Source of the DNA: Bacteroidales bacterium
GTDB taxonomy: Bacteria; Bacteroidota; Bacteroidia; Bacteroidales; JAOZQN01
DNA length: 44,140 bases
Reading direction: 5' to 3'
Assembly (NCBI GenBank): GCA_029932195.1
Contig: JAOZQN010000001.1
Span: forward strand, 10,595 to 54,734
Shown: one piece after another, positions 1-7,666 of the stretch
Layout: the number at the start of each line of letters is the position of its first letter
How positions within the stretch are numbered: the stretch's first letter is position 1
Notes under the pieces: generated by a model
Databases searched by the model: none
Seen by the model: only the letters and a program-made list of their open reading frames with translations
What the model was told of the DNA's origin: nothing
Made by a program: the position numbers and the translations under genes

Positions 1-1
1 G

Positions 2-244
2 GAAATTCATGCTGGTTCAACAGCAGGAAGCACAGCAGAAGCCAAAATGGTAATTAAAAATAATGGCAATATAGGTATAGGCACTACAACCCCAGAAACA
101 AAACTTGTAATAAAAGACGGTAGCAGTATGTATGTTCATATAGGAGCAGATGTTCCGGGAATAGCAGGCGATGCACCAACTGTCGCGTTCTCTCGTTATA
201 CAGGGGTAAGCGGATACAACTCTCATTATTACTACCAGACATGA
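2..244 (+). pseudogene. 5' fragment of tail-fibre-like S74 surface protein (cut by window edge and frameshift)
   Basis: The reading frame is open from the window edge and stops at a TGA at 242-244. It contains one copy of the motif NGNIGIGTTTPETKL, typical of beta-helical or tail-fibre-like repeats in Bacteroidota proteins that end in a Peptidase_S74 domain. Protein similarity in style resumes in the next frame immediately after the stop (HDAYTGGYG from base 240), and the sister motif NGNVGINTTTP is in that second frame. A single extra base near 239 would explain the break. It may be a real pseudogene or an assembly error. Confidence 0.6.
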
Positions 245-266
245 TGCTTATACAGGTGGATACGGA

Positions 267-800
267 TTGGCTTTTAATCGAACCGTAGGAGAACACGATA
301 TTTTAGATTGGGACGGAACAGGAACACCAACAACAAGCATGTTTGTTGGGTATAACGGAAATGTGGGTATAAACACAACAACTCCAATATACACACTAGC
401 AGTAAACGGCTCAGCAGGAAAACCAGGTGGAGGTTACTGGACAAACTGGTCTGATAAACAATTAAAAGACATAAATGGAGACTACGAAAAAGGTTTAGAT
501 GAGATAGTTAAATTACACACAGTAAAATATAAATACAAAAAAGACAATACACTTGATTTGCCAAGCAACGAAGAATATGTAGGTTTTATAGCCCAAGAAG
601 TTCAAGCAATATTTCCCGAAGCTGTAAGTAAAAGCGAAAACGGGTATTTAGATTTGAATGTAAATTCAATTAATATTGCAATGGTAAACGCAATAAAAGA
701 GCTAAAAGAAGAAAATGATAATCTAAAAGAAGAGAACGAAACCTTAAAAACAGAGTTTGAAGACTTGAAAATAAGAATAGAAAATTTAGAAAATAAATAA
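267..800 (+). CDS. C-terminal part of S74 (intramolecular chaperone) domain protein
   Basis: This is the C-terminal part of a repetitive fibre-like surface protein. Residues around 55-60 read SDKQLK, the Ser-(x)4-Lys arrangement of the self-cleaving S74 intramolecular chaperone domain (endosialidase/tail-fibre family). It is followed by VGFIAQEVQAIFPEAV and LDLNVNSINIAMVNAIKEL, the family's conserved core. The last ~35 residues are a heptad-rich, Glu/Lys-rich coiled coil (NDNLKEENETLKTEFEDL). In known members the domain drives trimerisation and is then cut off. The first ATG at 267 is probably not the native start: the frame is a continuation of the fragment upstream after a one-base shift. 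Phage and cellular versions look alike; the Bacteroidota context favours a cellular surface protein. Confidence 0.75.
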   Translation: MAFNRTVGEHDILDWDGTGTPTTSMFVGYNGNVGINTTTPIYTLAVNGSAGKPGGGYWTNWSDKQLKDINGDYEKGLDEIVKLHTVKYKYKKDNTLDLPSNEEYVGFIAQEVQAIFPEAVSKSENGYLDLNVNSINIAMVNAIKELKEENDNLKEENETLKTEFEDLKIRIENLENK

Positions 801-804
801 TACC

Positions 805-837
805 AAACCAGACAGGTCTTAAAGACCTGTCTGGTTT
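805..837 (+). terminator. Strong palindromic terminator after the S74 gene
   Basis: An almost perfect inverted repeat with arms at 805-820 (AAACCAGACAGGTCTT) and 822-837 starts four bases after the stop codon and ends in a T run. Because the arms begin with A and end with T runs, it can also work for the gene arriving on the minus strand at 862. Confidence 0.8.
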
Positions 838-861
838 TTATAAAGGGGGGGCTCTAAAAAC

Positions 862-1632
862 TCAATATTTATAAAAACAAGCAGTTATATTATCTTTGCT
901 TCCATTTGCATAAGCCGAATTTACAAGAACTTCTGCTAAATTGCTATTTTTATAATTTGCTTCAATAAGTTCTGTAAGTTCTTTTTTAGAAAGATAGTCA
1001 TGCACTCCGTCAGAAAAAGCGAATAAAATATCACCATGTTCAAGCATATAATGCCCTTCAACATCAATTTTTATTTGGCTAATTTTCTGCCCAATTGCCG
1101 AAGTCATAATATTTCTTTTCGGGTGATTCACAGCTTCTTGTTCCGTAATTTCACCTCGTTCAACCATTCGTTGAACAAGCGAATGGTCTTTTGTAAGCTG
1201 AGTTAATTTTCTTTTGGAGTAAATATAAACTCTACTGTCTCCCACATTCAAAGTATAAAATTTATTTTCTTTGATAAAGAAGCCAGTTATAGTAGTCCCA
1301 CAATTCTTATATTCAGGCTGTTTCGTTACCTTCTCCAAGACAAGAGAAGCTGATTCTCTTGTGTTTTTATGCAAAAAATCAGGAATATCTTTAAATCTAT
1401 TTGTTTCAGAAAATTTATTTTCAAAAAGTTCTGTTATTGTTTTGCTTGCAAAATCGCCATGCCCATGCCCCCCTACTCCATCGGCAACCAAAATCAAACG
1501 GTTTCCATTTTTATCTTCCGAAATATAAAAATCGTCCTCCTGATTTTTTTTACGTCCTTTTATAGAATATGAACCTGTTAAAGATACAGTTTCGATATTA
1601 CTATTTGCTTTTTTTATGATTTTTTTGAGCAT
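862..1632 (-). CDS. PP2C-family serine/threonine protein phosphatase
   Basis: A metal-dependent phosphatase of the Stp1/PrpC type, predicted cytosolic, that would remove phosphate from Ser/Thr. The PPM motifs appear in order: RKKNQEDDFYI (metal-binding Asp), ILVADGVGGHGHGDFAS (DGxGG), NCGTTITGFF, NVGDSRVYIY, LTKDHSLVQRMVERGEIT, GDILFAFSDGVHDYLS and SKDNITACF at the end. I start it at the ATG whose product begins MLKKIIKKANSN. The longer frame up to 1776 adds a Lys/Phe/Asn-rich stretch unlike the family and runs into a long hairpin. No partner kinase or FHA protein lies nearby. It is transcribed alone, upstream of a terminator it shares with the S74 gene. Confidence 0.85.
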   Translation of the reverse strand: MLKKIIKKANSNIETVSLTGSYSIKGRKKNQEDDFYISEDKNGNRLILVADGVGGHGHGDFASKTITELFENKFSETNRFKDIPDFLHKNTRESASLVLEKVTKQPEYKNCGTTITGFFIKENKFYTLNVGDSRVYIYSKRKLTQLTKDHSLVQRMVERGEITEQEAVNHPKRNIMTSAIGQKISQIKIDVEGHYMLEHGDILFAFSDGVHDYLSKKELTELIEANYKNSNLAEVLVNSAYANGSKDNITACFYKY

Positions 1633-1771
1633 AATTTTCTTATTTGTAAAAAATTTAAACAAAAATAAAATAAAAAAATCATTTATACTATTTTTATTAT
1701 TAAAAATAAATTTTTTATGTTTAGAAATGATGATTTTAAATATTTGCAAAAACTCAGGAATTTGAGTTTTT

Positions 1772-1841
1772 AGCATTTTTCTGAAATTAAAGAACCCTCA
1801 TTAATTAATCAATGAGGGTTCTTTAATTTCAAAAAAATGCT
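1772..1841. repeat. Long perfect-stem hairpin between minus-strand genes
   Basis: Arms at 1783-1802 and 1811-1830 are perfectly complementary over 20 bp, and outer arms 1772-1780 and 1833-1841 extend the stem. It lies downstream of the 2006-2903 minus-strand gene pair and upstream of the phosphatase. It is probably a terminator for that pair, but it could also fold in the leader of the phosphatase mRNA. It abuts the degenerate transposon-like element at 1847. Confidence 0.65.
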
Positions 1842-1846
1842 ATAAG

Positions 1847-1965
1847 AGCACTCCTAAAAACTCAAAAATCAAGGCTTTCAAAATTCTTAAAGTTTGAGTT
1901 TACTCCTGTAAATGAGTATTTTACTAATTTTGTATAACGCAGAGTTTTGGTTTTTTAGGAATGCC
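1847..1965. mobile_element. Diverged 119-bp MITE-like element related to the 142-bp family
   Basis: The ends form an imperfect terminal inverted repeat: AGCACTCCTAAAAACTC on the left and, reverse complemented on the right, GGCATTCCTAAAAAACC. The inside shares words with the three 142-bp elements of this window (AAATCAAGGC, GTAAATGAGTATTTTA, AACGCAGAGTTT). The flanks TATAAG (1841-1846) and CATAAG (1966-1971) match in 5 of 6 bases and fit a target-site duplication. I see no coding potential. Confidence 0.55.
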
Positions 1966-2005
1966 CATAAGATAATTGGTTTTCGTAACCATTGATGCTT
2001 AGAAT

Positions 2006-2461
2006 CTATTCAACATCAACTGCTTCTACTGTATTTTTTTCTTCATCTGCTTTTTTGTCTTCTTCTGTTACTTCTTCTTTAAGTTCGTCGTCTGTTGGAA
2101 ACTTTGTTATCATTCTTTTTTCGTGTTTTGTTAATCTCCATACCTGTGGAACTGGCTTTTTTGAATTTGCATTAAAAGCAATAAAAGCGTATCTACGAGC
2201 AATATAGGATTTATTTACCGCCCTACGATATTCTCCTTTTTGATAGTGAGAACGTGCTTCTTTCTGAATAATATTGGCTTTATGCAAGCAACCAGTATAT
2301 ATTTCATTCTTCTTCACCTTAACTCCTGTTTCCAACATCACAATATTTGTTTTGTTGATAAACGCTTTTGTTTCTATTTTTGTTGGTTTATTATTTTGTG
2401 CAAATAATGTTGCAGAAAATAAAAATACAAAACTTAGTGTAAATACGAGTGTTTTTTTCAT
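2006..2461 (-). CDS. Small secreted protein of unknown function
   Basis: Not recognised. It begins with a clear signal peptide (MKKTLVFTLSFVFLFSATLFAQ, cleavage after AQ). The mature part of about 130 residues is Lys-rich, contains one Cys (YTGCLHKAN) and a basic stretch resembling a helical repeat (ARSHYQKGEYRRAVNKSYIARRYAF), and ends in a strongly acidic tail (EEVTEEDKKADEEKN). The QKGEYRRAVNKSYIAR segment resembles one TPR-like helix pair, but that is inference. It starts 31 bp after the end of the Spy/CpxP-like gene on the same strand, so the two are probably co-transcribed and may act together in the periplasm. Confidence 0.7.
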   Translation of the reverse strand: MKKTLVFTLSFVFLFSATLFAQNNKPTKIETKAFINKTNIVMLETGVKVKKNEIYTGCLHKANIIQKEARSHYQKGEYRRAVNKSYIARRYAFIAFNANSKKPVPQVWRLTKHEKRMITKFPTDDELKEEVTEEDKKADEEKNTVEAVDVE

Positions 2462-2492
2462 TGTTTCTAAATATTAATTTGTTAATAATAAA

Positions 2493-2903
2493 TTACTTAT
2501 TTCCTTTTTGTTTACCCTTTCTTTTAGGAATTAATCTATTTTCATTATACCATTTTCGTTGGTCATCATCAAGTAGTGCTTTTACGTCTTGGTGCATTTT
2601 GGCTGTTTTTGTTACTAAATTTAACTTCTTATCTGCACCTTTTTTCAGATTATCATTAATTGCTGTCATATCAGCAGGATAGGTTTTCATTAACTCATTA
2701 TGCTTTTTATTTAGCTCTTTAATTTCTTCTCTTAGTGGTTTAGCTTCTTTTTTGTGAGACTCTCTAATTTTCTGAATATCAGCTTTTTGTGTTTCTGTTA
2801 GGTTAGGAATTGGCTCTAATTTTTTACCGTTTTGAGCATCTACACTAATTGTTAAAAACATAAAACTTGCAATTAAAATACTTAAAATTCCAATTTTTTT
2901 CAT
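2493..2903 (-). CDS. Spy/CpxP-like periplasmic protein (LTxxQ type)
   Basis: A small helical periplasmic protein. After a signal peptide (MKKIGILSILIASFMFLTISVDAQ) it has PNLTETQKADIQKIRE, matching the LTxxQ motif of the Spy/CpxP/zinc-resistance family. Charged helices follow, then a second Q-containing segment (LLDDDQRKWYNENRL) and a very basic tail (PKRKGKQKGNK). Family members act as ATP-independent chaperones or envelope-stress factors; which of these applies here cannot be told. The ATG at 2903 is chosen because it starts the signal peptide; the 23 codons upstream look like untranslated leader. First gene of a two-gene minus-strand unit and divergent from lpxB. Confidence 0.75.
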   Translation of the reverse strand: MKKIGILSILIASFMFLTISVDAQNGKKLEPIPNLTETQKADIQKIRESHKKEAKPLREEIKELNKKHNELMKTYPADMTAINDNLKKGADKKLNLVTKTAKMHQDVKALLDDDQRKWYNENRLIPKRKGKQKGNK

Positions 2904-3101
2904 AATTTTGTGGTTTTTTGACAGGTAAAACTGTCGATGAATAATTAAAAAAATATTTTTGTAAATATACAAATTCTAACAAAATAAACGTAATAAAAAA
3001 ACATTTATTTTTTTCAATAGGTATAAACTGTGAGAATAATACATATTGATTAGATTTTGTGAAAAATATTTCACAAAAAAAATAAATCTTAATTAAAAAC
3101 A

Positions 3102-4217
3102 ATGAAATACTACATAGTTGCAGGTGAGGCATCTGGCGATTTGCATGGAGCAAGTTTGATGCATAGCATAAAAAAACATGATAAAAATGCTGATTTTCGT
3201 TTTTTTGGAGGCAATTTGATGCAAAAAGAAGGTGGAACGCTTGTAAAACATTTTAAATCAATGGCATTTATGGGTGTTTTTATAGTGATTGCAAATATTC
3301 GCACCATCAAAAAAAATATGAATTTTTGTAAAAATGATATTTTAAATTTTCAGCCAGATATGCTAATTCTCATAGATTTTCCTGGATTTAATTTGAGAAT
3401 AGCTGAATTTGCACACAATAATAATTTGAAGGTATATTATTATATTTCGCCAAAAATTTGGGCATGGAATAAAAAACGAGCTAAAAAAATCAAACTTTAT
3501 ATTGATAAATTATTTGTAATTTTTCCTTTCGAAATAGATTTTTATAAGAATCTTGATTATAAAGTTGAATATTTTGGCAATCCAACCGTTGATGTTGTAG
3601 AAAATGAATTGAAAAATAAAATTACTTTTAATGAATTTATAAAAAAACATGAATTAAATAACAAACCAATTATAGCACTTTTACCCGGAAGTAGAAAACA
3701 AGAAATAAAAAAACTGTTGCCAGTAATGCTTCCTTTAATAGATAAATATAAAGATTATCAATTTGTTATAGGAGGAGTATCTTCGCTAGACAAGGAACTT
3801 TACCAGAGTGTTTACAAAGATATGGACATTAAAATAATTTTTGACCAAACTTATAAATTATTACAACATTCTACTGCTGCCATTGTTACTTCTGGAACAG
3901 CAACTTTGGAAACTGCACTTTTTGATGTTCCACAAGTAGTTTGTTATAAAGCAGGAGCTGTAAGCTATTTTATTGCTATAAATTTTGTAGTAAACATAGA
4001 GTTTTTTTCATTAGTAAACATTATTATGAAAAAAGAAATTATAAAAGAACTTTTACAAAAAAAATTACCAGAACGTATTGATAATGAACTAAATAAAATT
4101 TTAAATAATAATGAATATCGTTCTAAAATGTTAGAAAATTATCAAAAATTAAAGAATACACTTGGCAAAAGTGGTTCGCCAGAAAGAACCGCTAAATTTA
4201 TTGTTTTTAGTCTTTAG
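3102..4217 (+). CDS. lpxB: Lipid-A-disaccharide synthase
   Basis: Makes the lipid A disaccharide by joining UDP-2,3-diacylglucosamine to lipid X, at the inner face of the inner membrane (glycosyltransferase family 19). The 371-residue length is normal (about 380 in E. coli). Hallmarks: N-terminal AGEASGDLHGA, ISPKIWAWNKKR near residue 120, LLPGSRKQEIKKLLP near 193, VTSGTATLETALFDVPQVVCYK near 265, and ELLQKKLP close to the end. It stands alone here, without lpxA/D/K neighbours, and is divergent from the Spy-like pair. The start is the first ATG and gives the standard N terminus. It shows that this is a Gram-negative cell with lipid A. Confidence 0.95.
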   Translation: MKYYIVAGEASGDLHGASLMHSIKKHDKNADFRFFGGNLMQKEGGTLVKHFKSMAFMGVFIVIANIRTIKKNMNFCKNDILNFQPDMLILIDFPGFNLRIAEFAHNNNLKVYYYISPKIWAWNKKRAKKIKLYIDKLFVIFPFEIDFYKNLDYKVEYFGNPTVDVVENELKNKITFNEFIKKHELNNKPIIALLPGSRKQEIKKLLPVMLPLIDKYKDYQFVIGGVSSLDKELYQSVYKDMDIKIIFDQTYKLLQHSTAAIVTSGTATLETALFDVPQVVCYKAGAVSYFIAINFVVNIEFFSLVNIIMKKEIIKELLQKKLPERIDNELNKILNNNEYRSKMLENYQKLKNTLGKSGSPERTAKFIVFSL

Positions 4218-4325
4218 CTTTTGGCTTTACGCAAAGCGTTGCAAATAAGTATAAAAAAAACACGATAACACGACAACACGACAACACGATAACTCAAAAA
4301 CACAATAACACGATAACTCAAAAAC
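4209..4325. repeat. Intergenic low-complexity stretch with CGCAAAGCG core
   Basis: The gap between lpxB and metF holds the core TACGCAAAGCGTTGCAAATA (4228-4247), followed by tandem near-repeats of ACACGATA / ACACGACA up to the metF start. The same core occurs at 6591, 23187 and 30903 inside long inverted repeats. Here the matching left arm seems lost, so it may be a truncated member of that group. Confidence 0.5.
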
Positions 4326-4326
4326 C

Positions 4327-5280
4327 ATGAAAATACCAGAAATATTAAATAATTCAAAAAAAACGCTCTTTTCTTTTGAACTTCTACCACCACTTAAAGG
4401 TGGAAGTATCAAAGATATATACGATGTAATTGATCCTTTAATGGAATTTAAGCCACCCTATATAAATGTAACTTATCATCAGCAAGAAATTGTTTTGAAA
4501 AAGCTAAAAAATGGGCTTTTGCAACAAAAAACTGTCAGAAAACGTCCTGGAACTGTGGCAATGGCAGCGGCTATAAAAAATAAATATAAGGTAGAACTTG
4601 TGCCGCATTTAATTTGTGGAGGATTTTCAAAAGAAGAAACCGAAAATGCTCTGATAGACCTTAATTTTCTGGGTATAAATAATATACTTGCTTTGCGGGG
4701 AGATATTCAAGCAGGGCAAAAAAGTTTTATGAAAGACGACGAAGGGCATAACCATGCTTTGGGACTTGTAAATCAGATTTCGGAACTTAATAAAGGTAAA
4801 TATTTGGACGACGAATTACACAACAAACAAGCAACAGATTTTAGTGTAGGAATAGCTGGTTACCCCGAAAAACACCCAGAAGCTCCAAACATGGAAATGG
4901 ATATTATTTACTTAAAGAAAAAAATTGAAGCAGGTGCAGAATTTATTGTAACACAGATGTTTTTTAACAATAAAAAATATTTTGATTTTGTAAAACTCTG
5001 CAGAGAAAATGATATAAATGTTCCAATTATTCCAGGTCTAAAACCAATTTCTACTGAAAGTCAGCTCAGTATTTTGCCACGAATTTTTAGTATAGATATT
5101 CCCAAAGAATTAACTCGTGAAATAATTAATTGCACAGACAAAAAACACATCAAAGAAGTTGGTATTGAATGGGCTATAAAACAATCCAAAGAACTAAAAA
5201 ACGCAGGAGTTCCTGTAATACATTACTACACAATGGGAAAATCTACTAATATTCAAAAAATCGCAGAACAGGTTTTTTAA
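4327..5280 (+). CDS. metF: 5,10-methylenetetrahydrofolate reductase
   Basis: A flavin-dependent TIM-barrel enzyme that reduces 5,10-methylene-THF to 5-methyl-THF, the methyl donor for methionine synthesis. At 317 residues it is the bacterial single-domain form. Visible motifs: FSFELLPPLKGG at residues 15-26, VPHLICGGFSKEE, NNILALRGDIQAG near 118, AGYPEKHPEAPNME near 178, FIVTQMFFNN near 212 and PIIPGLKPIS near 238. It follows lpxB after 109 bp of repetitive sequence and is probably transcribed separately. The cobalamin riboswitch elsewhere in this window suggests this cell responds to B12, the cofactor of MetH, which would consume the product; that link is inference. Confidence 0.95.
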   Translation: MKIPEILNNSKKTLFSFELLPPLKGGSIKDIYDVIDPLMEFKPPYINVTYHQQEIVLKKLKNGLLQQKTVRKRPGTVAMAAAIKNKYKVELVPHLICGGFSKEETENALIDLNFLGINNILALRGDIQAGQKSFMKDDEGHNHALGLVNQISELNKGKYLDDELHNKQATDFSVGIAGYPEKHPEAPNMEMDIIYLKKKIEAGAEFIVTQMFFNNKKYFDFVKLCRENDINVPIIPGLKPISTESQLSILPRIFSIDIPKELTREIINCTDKKHIKEVGIEWAIKQSKELKNAGVPVIHYYTMGKSTNIQKIAEQVF

Positions 5281-5365
5281 TAGTTTTTAGTGAGTTAGGA
5301 AAGAGGTTTTTAGGAGTTAGGAAAATTATTTTAAATATAATTATCATATAATAAAATTTAAAGCA

Positions 5366-5929
5366 ATGAAAATTAATAAATTAGTGGTTTTTCTATTATT
5401 TGTCATGTCGCTTTCTTTTTTTAATTGCAGTAACGAAAAAACAGTTGAATATGATAATGGTATTTATATTGGAGAAATGAAGGGTGATTTGAAAGAAGGA
5501 ATGGGATATTTCATATGGAATGATGGGGAGTATTATAAAGGTGAATGGGAAAATGATAACATAGAAGGGCAAGGAACTTATTCGTATGCAAATGGAGATA
5601 AATATATAGGTAAATTTAAAAATGACAAATTAAATGGATATGGAATTTACAGTTATAAAGATGGAGATAAATATGAAGGTGAATTTATAAATAATTTAAA
5701 AGAAGGTTATGGAAATTATTATTATTCAAATTGGGATATATATGAAGGTGAATGGGAAAAAGGTTTAAAAGAAGGAGATGGTATTTTCTTTTTTGCAAAT
5801 GGAGATAGGTATAATGGAAAATGGGGTAATGATAAACCTAATGGAAAGGGAACTTTCACTTATTCTGATGGAACAATAGAAAAAGGTACTTGGAAAAACG
5901 ATGAGTTAATAAAAGAAATGGATTATTAG
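5366..5929 (+). CDS. MORN-repeat lipoprotein
   Basis: A predicted lipoprotein: a hydrophobic N-terminal helix ends in SLSFFNCSNEK, with Cys21 as the likely lipidated residue. The rest is almost entirely MORN repeats of about 23 residues (GIYIGEMKGDLKEGMGYF, YYKGEWENDNIEGQGTY, YIGKFKNDKLNGYGIY, YEGEFINNLKEGYGNY, YEGEWEKGLKEGDGIF, YNGKWGNDKPNGKGTF, and a partial last one), about seven copies. MORN sheets are usually scaffolds; no catalytic domain is present. It lies only 16 bp before an ECF sigma factor gene, suggesting a shared transcript and possibly an envelope signal to that sigma factor, which is inference. Confidence 0.85.
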   Translation: MKINKLVVFLLFVMSLSFFNCSNEKTVEYDNGIYIGEMKGDLKEGMGYFIWNDGEYYKGEWENDNIEGQGTYSYANGDKYIGKFKNDKLNGYGIYSYKDGDKYEGEFINNLKEGYGNYYYSNWDIYEGEWEKGLKEGDGIFFFANGDRYNGKWGNDKPNGKGTFTYSDGTIEKGTWKNDELIKEMDY

Positions 5930-5945
5930 AAATACAGCATTAAAA

Positions 5946-6554
5946 ATGAAAATAAAATCATCATTTTCAAAAAGCAGAGAGGAAATTGACGATGAGTATA
6001 AAATTATACTTTTGGCAAAACTGAATCCTGACAAATTTGAGATACTTTATAATAGGTATTACAAAGATATTTTTGCCTTTATATATACCCGAACCAGCAA
6101 CGAAAATTTAACCGCAGATATTTGTTCACAAGTTTTTTTGAAAGCAATGCTAAATATAAAAGCATATCAAAATAAAGGTGTTCCTTTTTCTGCGTGGCTG
6201 TATAGAATAGCTATAAATGAGGTTAATACATTTTTCAGAAAGACTAAAAGAATAAGAACCATTAATATTGACGATGCAGCAATTGGCTCTTTGGCAGATG
6301 ATATTGATTTGGAAAATAGGGAGGAAAAATATGATTATATCTTAAAGCAAATCAGTTCTTTGCCTGCAAAATCTATGCAATTGATAGAACTTCGCTTTTT
6401 TGAAAAACGCTCTTACGAAGAGATTGCCAAAATACTTAATATATCAGTTTCAAATGCAAAAGTAAAAGTGCATCGTATTATTAGTAAGTTAAAGAAAAAA
6501 GCACAAAATACAGCCGAAAATTTTGCATTTTTGGTAATATCATTTTTTGCATAA
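5946..6554 (+). CDS. ECF-type RNA polymerase sigma-70 factor
   Basis: A 202-residue sigma factor of the extracytoplasmic-function type, with only regions 2 and 4. Region 2 spans about residues 30-100 (FEILYNRYYKDIFAFIYTRT, then GVPFSAWLYRIAINEVNTFFRK). Region 4 lies at about 140-190: LPAKSMQLIELRFFEKRSYEEIA, with the helix-turn-helix ILNISVSNAKVKVHRIISKL. No classical anti-sigma gene is adjacent. The only candidates are the MORN lipoprotein upstream and the small single-pass membrane protein at 6705. A hydrophobic C-terminal extension (FAFLVISFFA) is unusual. Confidence 0.9.
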   Translation: MKIKSSFSKSREEIDDEYKIILLAKLNPDKFEILYNRYYKDIFAFIYTRTSNENLTADICSQVFLKAMLNIKAYQNKGVPFSAWLYRIAINEVNTFFRKTKRIRTINIDDAAIGSLADDIDLENREEKYDYILKQISSLPAKSMQLIELRFFEKRSYEEIAKILNISVSNAKVKVHRIISKLKKKAQNTAENFAFLVISFFA

Positions 6555-6567
6555 ATAATACATGAAA

Positions 6568-6692
6568 ACAGGTTGCATGTTGCATGTTCCGCAAAGCGAT
6601 TATTAATTGCGTTTCATAATTTTATTCTTTGCAAAAAGAAATTCTTTTTTCGCTTTGCGTAACTTGCAACCTGTAATCTGCAACCTGTAACA
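6568..6692. repeat. Long imperfect inverted repeat with CGCAAAGCG / CGCTTTGCG arms
   Basis: The gap after the sigma factor is filled by an imperfect palindrome. The left arm (6568-6599) is built from repeated AGGTTGCATGTTGCATG words and ends CCGCAAAGCGA; the right arm (6650-6688) begins TCGCTTTGCG and continues with repeated GCAACCTGTAA words. It ends in ACACACTCAAATAAAATG, which is also the start region of the next gene. It could act as a terminator or an RNA structure; no ORF is present. Confidence 0.6.
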
Positions 6693-6704
6693 CACTCAAA
6701 TAAA

Positions 6705-6983
6705 ATGGATAAATACAAATTCAATAGAAAAAGGAAAAAACTTTCTGATAAAGAAATTGAAAAACACAAAAACTTTAAAAAATTAAGGGCAAATTACGAC
6801 ATAGCCACAAAATTATATAAAATTAGATTAACAGATCGTAAAAACAAGCGTATCTTTCTGTGGGTTTTGATATTAGCACTAATTATTTACCTTATTTTTT
6901 CGTCTAGAGAAGCCACAAAAAACAAAGCACCAGAACAAGATAGTGTGAAAATTGAAAAGAGAATACAAGAAAATCCAAATTAA
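6705..6983 (+). CDS. Small single-pass membrane protein, unknown
   Basis: Not recognised. It has 92 residues: a very basic N-terminal half (FNRKRKKLSDKEIEKHKNFKKL), one membrane helix at about residues 49-66 (IFLWVLILALIIYLIF), and a short polar tail. By the positive-inside rule the N-terminal half should be cytoplasmic. It lies 150 bp after the ECF sigma gene on the same strand and is followed by a hairpin, so it may be the last gene of that unit. A role as a regulator of the sigma factor is possible but has no direct sequence support. Confidence 0.6.
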   Translation: MDKYKFNRKRKKLSDKEIEKHKNFKKLRANYDIATKLYKIRLTDRKNKRIFLWVLILALIIYLIFSSREATKNKAPEQDSVKIEKRIQENPN

Positions 6984-6991
6984 TACGATTT

Positions 6992-7024
6992 AGTCAAGGC
7001 TTCACATAAAGTTAAGCCTTGACT
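6992..7024 (+). terminator. Hairpin terminator between convergent genes
   Basis: Perfect 11-bp arms AGTCAAGGCTT (6992-7002) and AAGCCTTGACT (7014-7024) follow the stop codon of the small membrane protein and separate it from the convergent lipoprotein gene. The T run after it is weak. Confidence 0.7.
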
Positions 7025-7059
7025 ATTTAATTTCAAATAACAAAAAAAAATAATATTTT

Positions 7060-7464
7060 TTATTCTCCAAGTTGCATCTTAAGTGCTTCGTCCATAAAGT
7101 CTTTTTTATCCGAAAAAACTACCCATACTCCGTCTGTGTTTTCAAATACTCCATTGCCATTTTTGGAGGTAAATTCCATTGTTTCTGCATTTAATTTAAA
7201 TTTTTCCATATTTTTGAATTCAAATACTTCATCAAACATTTCTGGTGGGGGCAACATTCCTTCTATTTCTGAAAATTTTGCCGTATATACTCCTTCTTCT
7301 GATACTTCTACAAACATAGAATATGATTCATCATGTCCTCCCATTGTGTAATAACCAGCTATTTCAAATTTAGGACTTTTATTTTTAACATTACTGGAAG
7401 TGTTGCATGAATAAATTGTAATAACTGCAAATAGTAATAATAATACGATTGATTTCTTTTTCAT
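7060..7464 (-). CDS. Small lipoprotein of unknown function
   Basis: Not recognised as a named family. MKKKSIVLLLLFAVITIYSCN is a lipoprotein signal with Cys20 as the lipidated residue. The mature 115 residues look like a small beta-rich domain with regular strands (AGYYTMGG, YSMFVEVSEEGVYTAKFSEI, FEFKNMEKFKL, VFENTDGVWVVF), similar in style to lipocalin-like or META-like Bacteroidota lipoproteins; this is impression only. It is a single gene, convergent with the membrane protein at 6705 and divergent from the OmpA-like gene. Confidence 0.65.
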   Translation of the reverse strand: MKKKSIVLLLLFAVITIYSCNTSSNVKNKSPKFEIAGYYTMGGHDESYSMFVEVSEEGVYTAKFSEIEGMLPPPEMFDEVFEFKNMEKFKLNAETMEFTSKNGNGVFENTDGVWVVFSDKKDFMDEALKMQLGE

Positions 7465-7666
7465 TTTATCTTTTATTGGTTAATAATTAAGTGTTTTTTT
7501 CTGCAAAGGTTTACATAAATATGAATCAATGCAGTTGTTAAACAAAGATATAAAAAAAAAAGAAATAATCTAAATTTTATGCAAAGGAAAATAAATATGT
7601 TTTTTTTGTAACCTTTTTTATTTTTTGAGTTATGGTTTTAATTACTAACCCATAAATTTATTTAAG

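Noticed and set aside
1633-1776. N-terminal extension of the PP2C gene to the ATG at 1776
   Set aside because: The extra 48 codons are Phe/Ile/Lys/Asn-rich, unlike the family, and run into the long hairpin at 1772-1841. The ATG at 1632 gives a normal PP2C start.
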